Program-made: the position numbers and the translations under genes | In this document: piece by piece, positions 1 through 13,200 of the stretch | Layout: every line of letters begins with the position of its first letter | Position numbering within the stretch: the stretch's first letter is position 1 | Notes under the pieces: model-generated | The model's input: the letters and a program-made list of their open reading frames with translations, nothing else | Told to the model about the DNA's origin: nothing | The model's database searches: none | Source: Tyto alba | Lineage: Eukaryota > Chordata > Aves > Strigiformes > Tytonidae | Length of the DNA stretch: 64,000 nt | Reading direction: 5' to 3' | Assembly: GCF_018691265.1 (NCBI RefSeq) | Contig: NW_024881282.1 | Location: 49,173,122-49,237,121, forward strand

Positions 1-3000
1 AGACCACATTCCATTCACTTACGGACTTGCCAGGATACTGAACACTTTTTTGTCTGTTTAGTATCAGTTAGGATGATCTTAACAGAATCTACAGCAACCC
101 AGTGTATGATATGGTAAAATGTGTAACATACGCAGCAATTCCGTGGTCATACAGAGAATGTTTTCTTAGAAGTCTCAACATTTTTTTACATTTATTTAAT
201 GCTATAGTGTTTGTTTCTAATGATATCATTATTCAATAAAAGTTGAATTTCAAATTAACCATTTTTAGTTGATTCTTAAAAAAAGCACTATAGTATTTTT
301 TAAATTATATGCATAATAAAAATAATTCTATTGCAAGGTGTTATTTCTTTAAAAATTTTCAGAGCAGTGATTCTGTTCTCTTCAGTTTAATAAAGAAATT
401 GCTTCAACATTGTTAAAAAAAATCACATAGTTCCTCAATTAATAGAAATATTTTATGTTTAACTTGACTTATCATATATTAGTAATCAGTTATTATAAAG
501 CCATTTGATTCCTTATAGATACCATTTGTCAGATAACAATAGTGGGAGCAACAAATAACAGTTATGTTCAGGAAACTGCTGTTGTAATTCCTCATACTTC
601 TGTTATAAAATATTTGTGCCTGAACTTTACAATAGTTTTATTTCATGTTAGGCATTAAAGAACAAAGTGGACCCAGAGCTCAGCAGATAAAAGCCTTTTT
701 TTGATTTTCCTGAGAATTTAAAGGGCTTAAAGTGCAGTTACTGCCCAATTGCTCCTTTGGTTGTGTGCAGCCTGGGGAAACTTGTCTGTCTGTCTATTTT
801 CCACCAAGATGCTGTCACTCAGAACTTGTGTGGCATCCTGCTGTCTCCACAAAACAGCTAATTTTTGTGGAACCACTGAACCCTGCATCAGCTCCCCAGT
901 CCATCTCTGGGAGGAGCTGTGAAATGAGCCATAACCAAAGTACAGCCACTTGGCTGTGGCTTACAGTTCAGTAAAGCGTTTATCATGTTTATAAAATGAA
1001 TATTTTTTCATATTAATATATTTAGAAATTTGTGTGTGTGGACGCATATGGTGCGTGTGTGTATAAGACTGTCTGTTGTGTTAACAGGAAGAAGGAAAAG
1101 GTCTTATAGTCTTAAACAGTCTTAAAACTATTGCATATTATACAGAATTTCTGGGATTCTAGGAAAAAAAATACTGTCTTTACACACCTTAAGTGGAAAG
1201 AAACAACATTACTTCATAAATTGTCTATATTCACACTGTTGAAAGGAATAGGAAGTACCAGGACTTCATCTGTGATTCACAGTAACAATCACTCACTAAA
1301 CACTGGGTGCAAAGAAAAATCCCCAACTGCTACTGTTTAGAAGTGTTTTCCTGAGAAAATATAAAATAAACTCAGATATAATCATAAAGATAAATGGAGA
1401 TTCTTAGAGTTTGGTTCCTAAGGGGACAAGATTAAGGACCTATGCTGATGTTTATCATGGCTGCGGTTAATGGGGGGAAATAGAGTTTTCCTAAGAGTAT
1501 ACTTAATTGACCCAACTGTTCATTTTACAAAACCAGTAAACAAAAAAACAGTAAACAAACTGTAGGTGTATGATCTACTACTCTCCAAGCACCAAACTGA
1601 AAATAACCCCTACCATTAATTGAAGATAAGGCAAAATTACTGTAATAAATTCTATTCATTTTGCATATTTATTTGCACTTTCATCTTTATCTGTTGTGGA
1701 AAAATTCTGGTCCATGTGACAACTTCCATCACTCATAAGCAAACATGGCGGCTGTGGTGAAGTCAACAATATTCTGTCAGAATTCCTATTACAAACACAT
1801 ATTTCCCAGAGGAACTCAATTTATGTGTAATCACAGGGGAAGATTCATCTGCAGCAAGATACCAGCTCTCTAGTGTAACTTCAGAATGACAATTTTGTCA
1901 TTGAGAAATCAACTGCCAGGAAATGGTTCGTGATGAATTTGGCCAAACATCATGTCATGGAAGTCATCACTTTCGTTGGGCTAGACCACACATGATCCAG
2001 ACTTGAAAAAAGTTTCCATAGGTAAAGTCGTCATTGTTTCCCCCAAAATATTCTTATTGTCTATGTATATTTAGAAAATTATTGTGGCTTTAGGGAGTAC
2101 TTTTAATGAAAGATGTTTAGTGCAATGAATTTGAAAATTATAATTTTCCATCCAGTCTGGTTATTTGATGCACTATTTTTTGAAGGATGAATGTTTCTAC
2201 TTAAAAACAGTATTTTTACTATTTAAATCTTTCTGCCAGGCACTGATGTTAGTTACTTTTACTGAATGTAGTCACTGCCATTTAGTTTCCCTGGATTTTC
2301 TTGCAGTTCAGGGCTCCCACTGCATGTCTTACACAGCTCAGCACTGACAACTAGACACTTACAACAGTCCATTAAAAAAAAAAAAAAAAATAGCCCCACA
2401 TTCAGTAAAATAGGAAAGCCAGAGGCCATTTTTTGGTTCTTTATTGGCTACAAATATCCATTCATAAATCTCTTTGCCCTGAGCATTTTCACTGCAATGA
2501 ACATTTGAGTGCTGTAACTTCCACACATTGGGCACAGATAAATATCCCACATTTTTCTGTAGCACTCAAGTAATTCATATATTTTCCCTGACTTTATACC
2601 TTCTCTGTTCTCATCATAGCCCTCCATATGCCTGTGTTTATAAGTACACACAGCTGCCCATACCCTAAGAAACATTCCTACGTATTAGGCTTGTGCAGAT
2701 GTGTTCTTTGGCTCCTTCTAGCCCGAGTGTCTCAGATGCAAATACGACATTTATACAGAAGTTCTTAAAGGTTCCTATCTGTGCACACTTTCTAGTGAGG
2801 GGCTGCATTTCCCTTATGCTTCAGGCCAAATGTGGGCCCCTGGTTCATGGTTACAACCTTTTCTAACACAAAGTAAAGAAGAAAGAAAAAAAAAGAAGAT
2901 ATCATGACCCTATGGTGGCAGCAGCATTAGTAGACGAAGTCAGTGGGAAATGGGTGAAGGGCTCTCAGTGAAGAAAGTGGTGCTGTGTCATTAACAGAAT

Positions 3001-3763
3001 GGTTACATAGCTAACATCTGTTCTAACAGGTCCTTCTATTTTGCTATGAGGTAGCAAGCCCAAACTTGTTCAATTAGTGACCATGACCATTATCACTAAG
3101 CTTTTTCCTGTATACACACTAACATTAATTATTAAGAGCTAGACAAATAAGATTTAAAGGTAAATTACTGTGAATTGTCAGTTCTGATAATCAAATACTT
3201 CAGTTCTGTCTCCCTATCCCCGCAGCCTGGTGACATGCCTTTCAATTCAGCTGAAGTATCAAGGTGCTCTTCAGGAATTAGGAGCTGTGGAAATGTTAAT
3301 ACTTCTCACTCTCCCTGTAAATTTCTGAAAGTTAGGAGCAGAATGATCTTATCTTCAGGTTAGCAGAGGGATAACTGACAGCTGCTATAATTAAAACTGA
3401 TTGAAGGAGATCATTATCCAGTCTCAAAAATGAAAGCAAAGAATAATGGAATACCCAAAGAAGCATAAAGCACTATATTATGACCTAACTTTTAAATATC
3501 CATATAAATGTAAGTATGGACATTTTTATATATATGTATTCATATATGGTCTGTCCATAAGCTCGAGTATTTGTTACTTATGAAGAAAGGGTAGAAAAAC
3601 AGGATCTCTAAAAGCTGTTGTGCATACAAATCATAGTATCCTATTGATCAGATGAACAGCTAGAAGTGACTAGAGATCTTAAACTTAATCATCCAAGATA
3701 CCCTAAGGCAGTTATGTCAGCTTGCTCTTTAGCTGATGGAGAGAGATGAGTACTTCCAAAGGA
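1..3763. other. unique non-coding DNA
   Basis: AT-rich sequence without a supportable gene: open frames are at most 80 codons, overlap on both strands and look like nothing known. It holds a short GT-rich patch (about 1030-1062) and a 17-base A run at 2374-2390 that is not preceded by anything resembling a retroposed gene. I see no repeat family, tRNA or promoter. Some of it could be conserved regulatory DNA, but that cannot be judged from one sequence. Confidence 0.6.
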
Positions 3764-3901
3764 CAGTTCATCTCACCTCTCTTTGTTGCTTATTTCAGGA
3801 TGAGATGAATCACTTTCAGGAACTATCCAAGAGAGCTCCATCAACTACACAAAGAGCTCTGATGACTAACTTAGGTGGCTAAAGTTAGGTGAGATGAACT
3901 G
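3764..3901. repeat. 15-bp perfect inverted repeat, 108-bp spacer
   Basis: The left arm (3764-3778) reads cagttcatctcacct and the right arm (3887-3901) is its exact reverse complement. A related word (gatgagatgaatc) lies between them near 3799-3811. Outside the arms both sides carry an imperfect GAGAGAG/CTCTCTC stretch, so the symmetry may once have been longer. This could be the remnant of a small non-autonomous DNA transposon (MITE-like) or of an old LTR; no target duplication was recognised, so the class is unresolved. Confidence 0.45.
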
Positions 3902-5558
3902 CTCTCTCTCAAGGGGTTGCTGACTTTGATATTTATTTAATTGTAACTTACACAGAAAATGTTCTAACAAGCCATGTATTACAAAGACAACAGTGCCCAG
4001 AGGTCACTAAGCTATTCATCTGGTTTGAAACTAGACTTGGAACAGTACAGAACCATTTGGCATATGAATTATGACCTTTTCAAATGATGGAAACAAGTGA
4101 CTCCTAAAAGAACATTAGTGAAGAAATCAGATGTGACTATAATGTACCAGAAGAACAATCCAACATTTTTGTTTTGCTTTTACTAAGTTCTATTGAGTGC
4201 TCATGTAACTGAATTAGCTTTATATTTGCATTTTTATTAGGGAAGATGACATTGAATGCAAAATTCTGTGTAACCCACACGTGCTCCATTGAATCATTTG
4301 CTTCTTACATCTATAGTGTGCAAACCATTTAACACCAGACAGCAACTTGGCAATGTTTCTCTCTAAGTATGGTGGAAAGTCTTGAGCAGCGTGGTATTTA
4401 TGTATAAGTATTGAATGCCTTGTTCAGAAGTCAGAGAGGCTTTCTCATATACAAGCTCAATTCCACTTTCTTGATCTCTTTTTTTCCATCAGTGGCCCCA
4501 CAGGATGGCTTTTTGCAAGCATTAGAGAGCATACCCCCAACACACCATTTTTAAGATGTCAAGCAGATTGTATTATTCATTCACTCATGAGAATTTTGAT
4601 GGTATCTGTGTGCATGTTTTCAGATGAGCTATTTCAGACTTTACTCATATGTTTTTATAAGGCATCACACACAGTTCTCATCTGATTCATTTGTACTTAG
4701 TCAATCGGTACTTGGAAGCAACAACATATCCCTCTACCTCCAGAAGTTTGCAGTATGGTAGATGAAAGAACAGAGGAGGAGCAAGTGTGCCAAGAACAAT
4801 TATTTTATATATAAGTCCAGATTTGAAAGGAAAAAGTAGTATAGCAGTTCTGGTCCTACTCTCATGACCCATCTTGTCCCACTACTCATTGGGTAAAGAC
4901 TCATGTGAAGCCAGCTGGGCTGCCTTTGTTGTTCAGGTTGCAGAGACCAACCCCCTGATCCAGGCAGTTTTTGCCTAAATCTCATGAATGCAGCTGCTGG
5001 TCCATTCATGCATGTCATGCAATGCTTCTTCACAGACCCATATCTCCTTTCTGGGGTGACCTCATCCTGTGGACTCCTCTTCAAGGGATTTTCAAAGAGG
5101 AGAAAATTATGAAGACAGGATTTTAGAGAGAGCCCCAGGTGCAGTATCAGATGCTAAGCCAGCTGCAGCTCCTGTCTTTTCCTTCTCTCCATCTGGAGCA
5201 TGCCTATTTTTATAAGACCATACTTCTCCCTTTTCCCTTCAATCATACAAAGATAACATTATACAATTCAACTTAAGTACAGTCTGAGCTCACAGAGATT
5301 CTCACTGAAGATATAAATAACAAAGATCCTATATTCTTCCAGTAGGTCATAAGCAGGGACAATTTTCTTTGTTAATGGTTCCAGAAGACTACCAGAACCC
5401 CAAGAAACTTGCTGCCAGCTGTACTTCCCCCGCTCATACTTCTTAGGCAGACACAGTCCTTCTCAGGCATCCAGCGCTGCATTAATGCATCATGGAGCAT
5501 TTCTAACTTGCTACATCCAAAATCTCTTTTCCATATGAGTACTATTGGAAGAGGATCT
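3902..5558. other. unique non-coding DNA
   Basis: No gene or recognisable repeat. Short open frames on the minus strand (4800-5084, 94 codons; 5372-5626, 84 codons) have no recognisable domain, and the second runs into the CR1 fragment that follows. Confidence 0.55.
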
Positions 5559-5772
5559 GAGAACCACAAAATGGTTGAAGTTGAAAGGAGCCTTTTGAGA
5601 TCACCACGTTTAACCTCTCTGCTCAAGCAAGGTCATCTAAAACATGTTGTCCAGGACTGAGTCTAGTTTCTAATATCTCCAAGGATGGAGACTGTACAAC
5701 TTCTCTGGGCAACCTGTGCCAGTATTTGACCACTCTCACAGTGAAAAAGTGTTTTATTGTGTTCAGATGATA
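5559..5772 (-). mobile_element. CR1 LINE, 3' UTR fragment
   Basis: Read on the plus strand this is the antisense of a CR1 3' UTR: an ATGGTTgaag-like start matching the antisense of the CR1 tail, then words corresponding to ctgctcaagcaaggtcatct, atctccaaggatggagact and cacagtgaaaaagtg. CR1 is the dominant LINE of birds and reptiles; copies are usually 5'-truncated, as here. The copy is clearly diverged, so it is an old insertion. The exact 3' end is blurred because the terminal octamer repeats have decayed. No coding capacity remains. Confidence 0.88.
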
Positions 5773-8700
5773 TAGACCACTCAGATAACATGATCCAGAG
5801 GTAGGCAGGATCTGGGAAATAGCCGGATCCAGAATTTTTGATTTTATATCATTTTTGCTGCCTCCAATATAGATATTTATACCAGTCTATCACATTCACA
5901 ATAGCCAACCTTTAGAGTCAACAGAAAGAAACAGAAAAGCAGAGTGATTCATTGGACCTGTGATTATGTCCCAGAAAGGCCTGTTTCTTTCCACAGACTT
6001 AATGGGAGTTGAAACAGCTCTGACATAGCTGCTCTTTCATAAATTTTCTGATAGCCAGAGATCAAAGAAAACTTACCCAAGCTTTTTCAACAAATGTAGA
6101 CATCTGCTATTTGGATCAAAGTCTGAAATGTTTATGCACCAAAATAAATCTTATTTTCAGATAGAAAAGCACTTAAGCCTTATGCTTTACAGTCCAAAAC
6201 ATTTTATTTCAAAACAGCAGGTAAAGGCTTTTCTGTATAATTTGTGGCAAAAATGCAACTCTATTCCTGCTTTTGAGCAAAGATCTGTTATTTGGGTATT
6301 CCCATGAAAGAATGTGAAGAAAATTTGTATTAGGTTTTCTGGCAAATTAGAGAAAATACTAAATTTGCTAATTAAATTTAGTTTCACCAGAAAAAAAAAA
6401 AAAATGTAGTCTTGTCTGCATGTCTGTACACTTAACAATGTGTAATATTTTCTTCTTTTTCTTATTGTTCATCAAATGGTAAATTTGCAAAATTCATTAT
6501 TCTGCAACAGTTGCTCTCTGTGTTGTGAGAATTAGTGAGGTTTGACAAGGATTTTTTGGTGAGAACTGCAGGAGAAGGAAGGATGTGTGAGTCAGAGAAA
6601 TCTAATTTTGGCAAATGAAGAGGATCTTGAGAAGCACTTCACCTTTAAGCTGTGCGCAAATGAAAAATGTATTGCATGATGAATGCATTTAGAATCATTT
6701 AATATTTATGAAGATTCATGAATTAAGAGTCATTTACTGTTCACACATTTCAAGTGTAAAATATTGATACACAGAGTTTTCATTAAGACTGTCCTTACAT
6801 GATTCAGGCTTTCAAACATTCAATTCTCCTGAATTATTCCATGCCATTTATGATGTAGATAATGGCAATACCAATTCTTTTTCCTGCTGAAGAGTGAATA
6901 CAATTATGTCCTCACAACTGGAACCATCAATAGTCCCTTGGCAATAAGTTCTCCAGTGCAAGATCTACTAATTAGGGTCAGGCTGAGCTCTGGCATGTGA
7001 TCCAAGACCCAGGCAGGCCAAAGAGCTTCCTGCAGAGTGAGCAGGTCTTGCCATGGACCTCTGCAGAGCAACCTTGAACAAGCTGCTCTGTTAGCAGAGG
7101 AAATGGCAGTACCTATATCCCAGTATGTTCCTGACTTCCAGGCGAGTTCTCTATGTCTAATAGGATACAAAGTCCCATTAAGACTTTCTTTCTGTTTAGA
7201 CTTTTGTCAATGTTCTCGTTAGCTGACACTCTGTGGAGAGCTGGATCAATAGCTTTTCCTTTGGCTTGTCAAACATACCAGTGTCCTGTTTTCAGGAAAC
7301 TTGTGGGGATGCAATTTTTCCACCATCTGTTTTGCTGTCAGATTTAGAAGTGGAAATCAGGAAGTGCCCAGAAGAATGGGAGAGGGACTACTTTTATTTG
7401 GTTTTATTTTTATAGTGGAAGGTTGAGGGGATGGAAACTGGATACTGACTTACGTGTATGCATATAAAATGAATATACATATATAGATATAAGTAAGCAT
7501 GTGCTTTACATAAAATGGCTGAATGGCATCAGAAGCCACACTCTTTAGGCTGTCAAGCTAAAACTACATGCTGAGAAGGGGTGCAGGCAGAGCTAAGCAC
7601 AAAGCACAGGGGTTTGCCTGAAATTCTCTGTCTCTCCAGAGCATGGGCACCTAAGCTATGGCCACTGCTGCAGACTTGAACCCAGCCCCTACTGAAGTCA
7701 TACACCCCATTTCCTGAGAGACCTGAGCAGGTTTTCTCTCACAGGCTGCAGCAGTGAAGCCTGTCTTTTCATACCTATAGCCTAAGGCGTGATGTCTGGG
7801 TCCATCTCTCACAGATGGAGTTCAAATCTGTCACTTTTCTTCTGCAGGTAGCTGAGAAATGCCAAAGAGCCAGATGCATTTGTGTGGACAGACCAGGACA
7901 GGGGGGAGACATCATCACTGTTGCTGTGGTGGTGTGGTTGTTCAGAAGGAAAAGAAACATTTCTGATGCAGGGAAGGATGCTGACAGCCTCCAGCACAGT
8001 TCTTCAGTCATGCAGAAGACCCATGGCCTGGTTTCTTTCTCCTGGAAATATCTCCTTTGAAGAGGTTTGAGAGCTGAATCCTTTAGAGCATTTGCCTTCC
8101 TAAATTAGCTGAAGTACATGGGAAAGCATAAGTACTTTCTGAAAGATGTGTAGTCAGAGAACACTTGGAATAGAGGAGTTTATTGGGGTCTGCATCCTTC
8201 TGTCCTGGCTTTTCTTTGACCAGCAAAAGCTCCCAGCCAAAGCCTCTGAAAAATATGTCTCCCCTCTCTTCCGAACACACTCAAACATGGACAGCTGACA
8301 GGGACACACGTGTGGCTGCATGCCTCCTCACATAACCTCTTGTGTTTTTCCTGGGAAGGGTGACCTTCTGAGTCACAGGCATTCCTGCTGTCCAGTGCCA
8401 GCAGGTCCTTTGGTCCTGACCGTGCCCTGCTACGGGGCTCGGCTCTTTCACCCCATCTCGTTACTGCCTGATCAAGCAAAGCAGCTGGCTCAGTCCCTCT
8501 CAGGCTCGGTGCTAGGATTTGGGGACTATGTCCCCAGTGGGACATAGCTTGCCTAATGTTGCTCAGTACCTGAAGAAGTTGCCTAAAATTAGATAGTGAA
8601 AAAAATTTCCAAGTGACTACAGCACTGTTTTGTTGAAAGCTGCCTGTTGTCATCTGTCCTTTGTCAGACTGCATTGTGTCAGTGATATTATAGCAAATAA

Positions 8701-10183
8701 AACTTGGTGTTCATAATTGCTTGTTAGTGGTAATATCCTAGTAATAGGATAGTATCCTGGTAATAAAAACAGTCATTGTCTTGGGAAATTGCATCACTTT
8801 CAAGACAAAATACATAAATGTGGCAGGCTTTTTTTGTCTGTGCAATCACATTGTCTCACTTGCTTAAAATGCTCAAAATATTTCTCAGTGTGTCTTAAGA
8901 ATTTATTCAGTGATACCACTCACTGGAAGTAGGCAACTCACGTTGTTGGTACTTCCCCTAGAGTTTTTAAATGTTTGATTTTTTTTTCCCCATTTCCTAA
9001 CTGACTTACATTTATGTTTAGTACCTTTAAAATGTCATTCTGATGCCTCTAAAAAAAATCCCATATAATCATTAAAAGCTTTCAGAAGACAGAATTTCTG
9101 TTTTCCAGTAAGGTCTACTTAAAGGTGCTTACAAAGAACTCATTGATACTTCACACTTGCTGCATCTTTCTTGGATACCTTGGAATGTCTTCACCAAGTG
9201 AAAGGCTTGTGTAATCTGAAAAACACTATGATTTTATTTCTCTCTCTCTCCTTTTATTCTATGATTCTTGATTTTCCAGGGAGATAATGACTTTCTTTTG
9301 CTGTTTTCAATCTAGCTGGAGGGATTAGGTCCTGCTAATATTTCAGTGGAGTCTTCTCTTATGAAAGATCATCTTTGATACCACAGCACATCTCAAAGGA
9401 GCTGTGCTCTCTGGTTTCAAATTATGTAAAGTCAGATGTAAAGGGAAATAGGGGCAAAGATGACTAAAGACATCATAGAGAAGATAACACTATGTGTTAC
9501 TGTGGCCCCTGTGTGCTGATATGTGCCAGCACAAACGGTCCTCTGAACTCATTTAATTACCAGAATTCCTAGATTTGCAGTGGTAGAACCTTCTAGGCAA
9601 ATTCAGAAATCAGTGTAACAGAAGAAGACTGTTGTGGGTGGTGGAAGCTGTGCTGTGGCAAAAGGGCAATTTTATTATTTTCCCTCTTTTCCTGACATAC
9701 AGAAAACCTGGGAATATAAAGGAAAACAAATTTCTACATTTGCACAACCAAATGCAAGATTTTCTTGCTTTTACTCATATTTAAGTGTTCCTGTTTGCTG
9801 TAAACACCTCACGATCCTAGAGATATATGTGCCCAGTGCTGATATCAAGGAAGAGTAATGACATGACTCAACAAGGTGACACTATTAGATGAGAAGTTGT
9901 TGAGCTATCTGTGAACTGTGGCTTGGGCCAGGACACTCTTTCCTTACTCTCCCTACTGCAAGCTTCCTACTCCCAAGACTACCTCATTTTAGTAGATGTA
10001 CAAGGCCTGTAGGATGTCAAAGGAGGCTGCAGCCTGGGGATTGGGGCATTGGTGCCCTCTCCTTCCGTAGCCCTCTGGCCTAGGGCATAGGATCCTTCAC
10101 TGAACCTCTTTCCTCACTCAGTCTCCCATGACCCTACACAAACAGCAAGCATATTCTCCACAACTTTCTCTGACATTTTGTAG
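5773..10183. other. unique non-coding DNA with one GC-richer patch
   Basis: No supportable gene. A 14-base A run lies at 6391-6404. The stretch 8180-8560 is noticeably richer in G and C than its surroundings and contains the longest open frame in the window (minus strand, 8180-8674, 164 codons), but the translation is rich in Ser, Arg, Cys and Pro, has no recognisable domain, and opposing-strand frames are open in the same place, as expected for a GC-richer patch. I see no repeat family here. Confidence 0.5.
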
Positions 10184-10232
10184 GGAAGAGGAAGGAGAGG
10201 AAGAAATCATCCTTCTGCAAAGCAGAGCCCAG
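10184..10232 (+). other. possible 49-nt exon (unproven)
   Basis: A pyrimidine-leaning tract ending in tttgtag precedes 10184, and a textbook donor (CAG then GTAAGT) begins at 10233. One frame is open across the segment and reads EEEGEEEIILLQSRAQ, needing two bases from an upstream exon and ending in phase 0. That phase would allow a join to the candidate exon at 25330. Splice-like pairs of this quality occur by chance in tens of kilobases, and no start codon exon or neighbouring gene is visible, so this is a hypothesis only. Confidence 0.15.
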
Positions 10233-13200
10233 GTAAGTAGCACCACTCCAGCTGTGGTGAAGGAGCCAGGTGAGGGAGATCAAAAGAGAAACACAGCTGG
10301 GAAAGGTGGCTCAGAGCTCAGTCACACCGGAACAGGAGGGGTATGTGTAGCCTGACATAGAGATCTGGGATAATCAAGGGCAAACATGCACTAGTGCCTC
10401 TTGATTTTTCATGCTGTGGCACAGGCTTCCTCTTGCCACACAGCTGATGTATGAGCATAACGCTCAAGAAAGACATTTGATTTTCACATATAAAAAATAA
10501 CTTTTTGTTAGGAAAACACTTTTATTGTGTGGGTCAGGACAAACAGAATTTGCGGTCAAAGGGTTAATTCTGACATGATTCCAGGGCCTAATGTTGTTTT
10601 ATTATCCCCACAGTCAGCAGGAGTCCTTTGAACGAAAGCCTCGAGGACAGCAATAAATCAGCTCCAATTGTGTTGTCTTCATCTGTGTGCATATTTTGCT
10701 TTGCGCTTGCAGGCACAGTTTTCTTGAAGAATGGTTTGGTGGTTACTGTAACAGGGGAGGAGAAGCAGAACAGATGAGATGAAGGAGATGGAAGGTACTT
10801 CTCAACCATTCCAAATAGAAGAGCTAAAACAGAAACACTTGAAGGTGCTTGGTGATCCTCAGGAAAAAAGTATCAATGGGTTGCCCACCTGTTACAAAAT
10901 GACGGTAGAAGTTTCATACCACTACCTAATTCTTTAAGCTCTCTTTCCTACCCATTTTATAAATTAATAAATTAAATAATTAATTAGCACGTCTCACTGA
11001 GGCTAGGTTAATGACTTTAACATGGTTTAAATGAGCAGAAGGCTTTCTGTCTATGTTGTGTCCATGACTCCATATTTACATGTCCCACTTGATCACAGAA
11101 ATAACTCTTCTTCTTGTCTATGCAAGTCCCAACTCATGTTCATAAGAAGTATATGTAGAGTGAGGATATCTCTATCTCATGTCAAAATCTTAGGAAGAAA
11201 ACCTGAGAGAAGAATCTTGCCATCAATGAGACTTTGTAGGAAAAAAAAAAAAACAGAATTAAAACATCTTTTCCTTAAATTAAATTCTTGAGGTCTGATT
11301 GTTCTTCTGTGTTGAGATAAGCAGCTCTTTGTTGACTGTATGTAGATCTGAGGGAGATGAGTGTGCGAGAGCACGTAGGGAACAGAAAGAAAAGTAGTGC
11401 CTAAATCTCACTGAATTCATAGGGCCTATGTCCCTAAACTGCATTTTGAGTTTGAGCAGATCTCTAAATCTTAATATTCATCCTGTCTTATTTAATGGAG
11501 TATGCAGTTAACAACAGAAAATCCTTCTGTGTAGTTCTGTGGAAAAGTACCCCACGTTGTAGAAGGTGACTCTCTGGACAGATGGATTTTTAGGTCTCCA
11601 GATCTGTAGCGTAAGATTGCTCAATTACATGCACCATCATGCTAACTTTTATAAAAAGCAAGGCATTGCAATAAAATGTACTTCAGTTTCATTTTAATAT
11701 TTTGCCATGTTAATTTAAATGTATAAGACTAATTTATTATTATTTTACCACTCAGGGGCCATCTGTTTTTAATTTAATCCTAGAAATTAAGCACAAAAGC
11801 TAAATTAGACACAGTTGGTAAAGTAATTCTTGGTTAATTGTTAAGCAGACATGAATGCAGAGAAATGAGAGACTTTCAGAGTAACAGTTATCTAAGCTTT
11901 GAAAGCCAAAGTTAAATCCTAACTAAATGTAACTTTTTCTCACAACAGACTCATGGTATGTAGAAAGAAACCAGTGTTTAATCCACAGCAAGCTTATAGT
12001 CTGAACAGAGATTTCATCTAAACAGTTAGTTAGTTTTGATCTAACTTTAGTTGAAAATGAAAAACTTTATTAAAAAAAAAAAATATTCAATGAGAACTGC
12101 ATTCTAAGGTCTCTCACCTGTCTTTGATTTTAAACTTGGAAATACCATCATGTAAATTGATTTGGTATCACTTTACTTACAGGATAATTTTTAATTTCTC
12201 CATCAACGTTACTTGGGTTTGTCACCCAAGTGACCAACAAGGCAAAAATTCCCCATGAAAAATTAAAATCTTGAAGGATTATTTTCTCATAGTGTAAGCA
12301 AGTCATTTTGACCATTTCCTGTATTTTATGGGAAAATAAGTTTCATGGACTTTATGACCGATAAAAAAACTTCCATCAATAAAAATATTGAAATGGTAGT
12401 TTTGTGGGGAGCACTAGAGATGAACAAATAATGTGCGATTAGTCTAAGCAGAACAAGTCATATTATCCCTATAAAAATATAAATACGGAAGTAAATGAAA
12501 AAAATAACTGTAGCTTGAAGAATAACTATTTCCATATCGGTATTAGTGACTCTAAATAAAATATGAGATACTTTAAAACAATTTTTAATAAAGTATTCAT
12601 TTACTTATTTATCTGACATTTTACTACATGGAAGTTTTTGAAGCAACTAAGAAAAACAGTAAGTTTTGCTTTTACCAAAGGAGCAACATTACCATTTTGA
12701 TGACTTTTGCAAAGTTTTCTTGAAATCATCAGCTATTTTTGATTTATTATAAGGCTGTTTTACTGGAGTAATACTGTAGAAAAAGCCTGTGAAGTAAATG
12801 TGAACTACAGAACAATTTTTCACCCTGCTTTAAAATTATTATTTTAAGGTGAAAAATTAACCTTTATGCTCCTCTATTTTCCCAGAAAATAAAAATCTAG
12901 CATGCTATTAAAGTGAGACTTACATAATTGTTTACATTATCTAAAGCTCTTTCAAGAATTGTTACTGTTTCGCAAAGAGAAATCCTGATAATGCAACAGT
13001 GGATAAAGTACTTCAAGAACAAGCTACTGAGCATTTACAAACAATATCCACCAGATGGCACAAGGAAACAAATTTCAGTCAAGCTTGGCATAAACCATTT
13101 TGTGGTCTTTTAACACACGGGATAGTGGCGAAGAGATACAAAAGGAAAACTTTAGGTATTGGGTGCTCAGAGTTCATAGGTATAGGAAATTGCTCTCATA

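Noticed and set aside
8180..8674. 164-codon minus-strand open frame, the longest in the window
   Set aside because: No recognisable domain, sits in a GC-richer patch where other frames are also open, and no splice or promoter context supports it.
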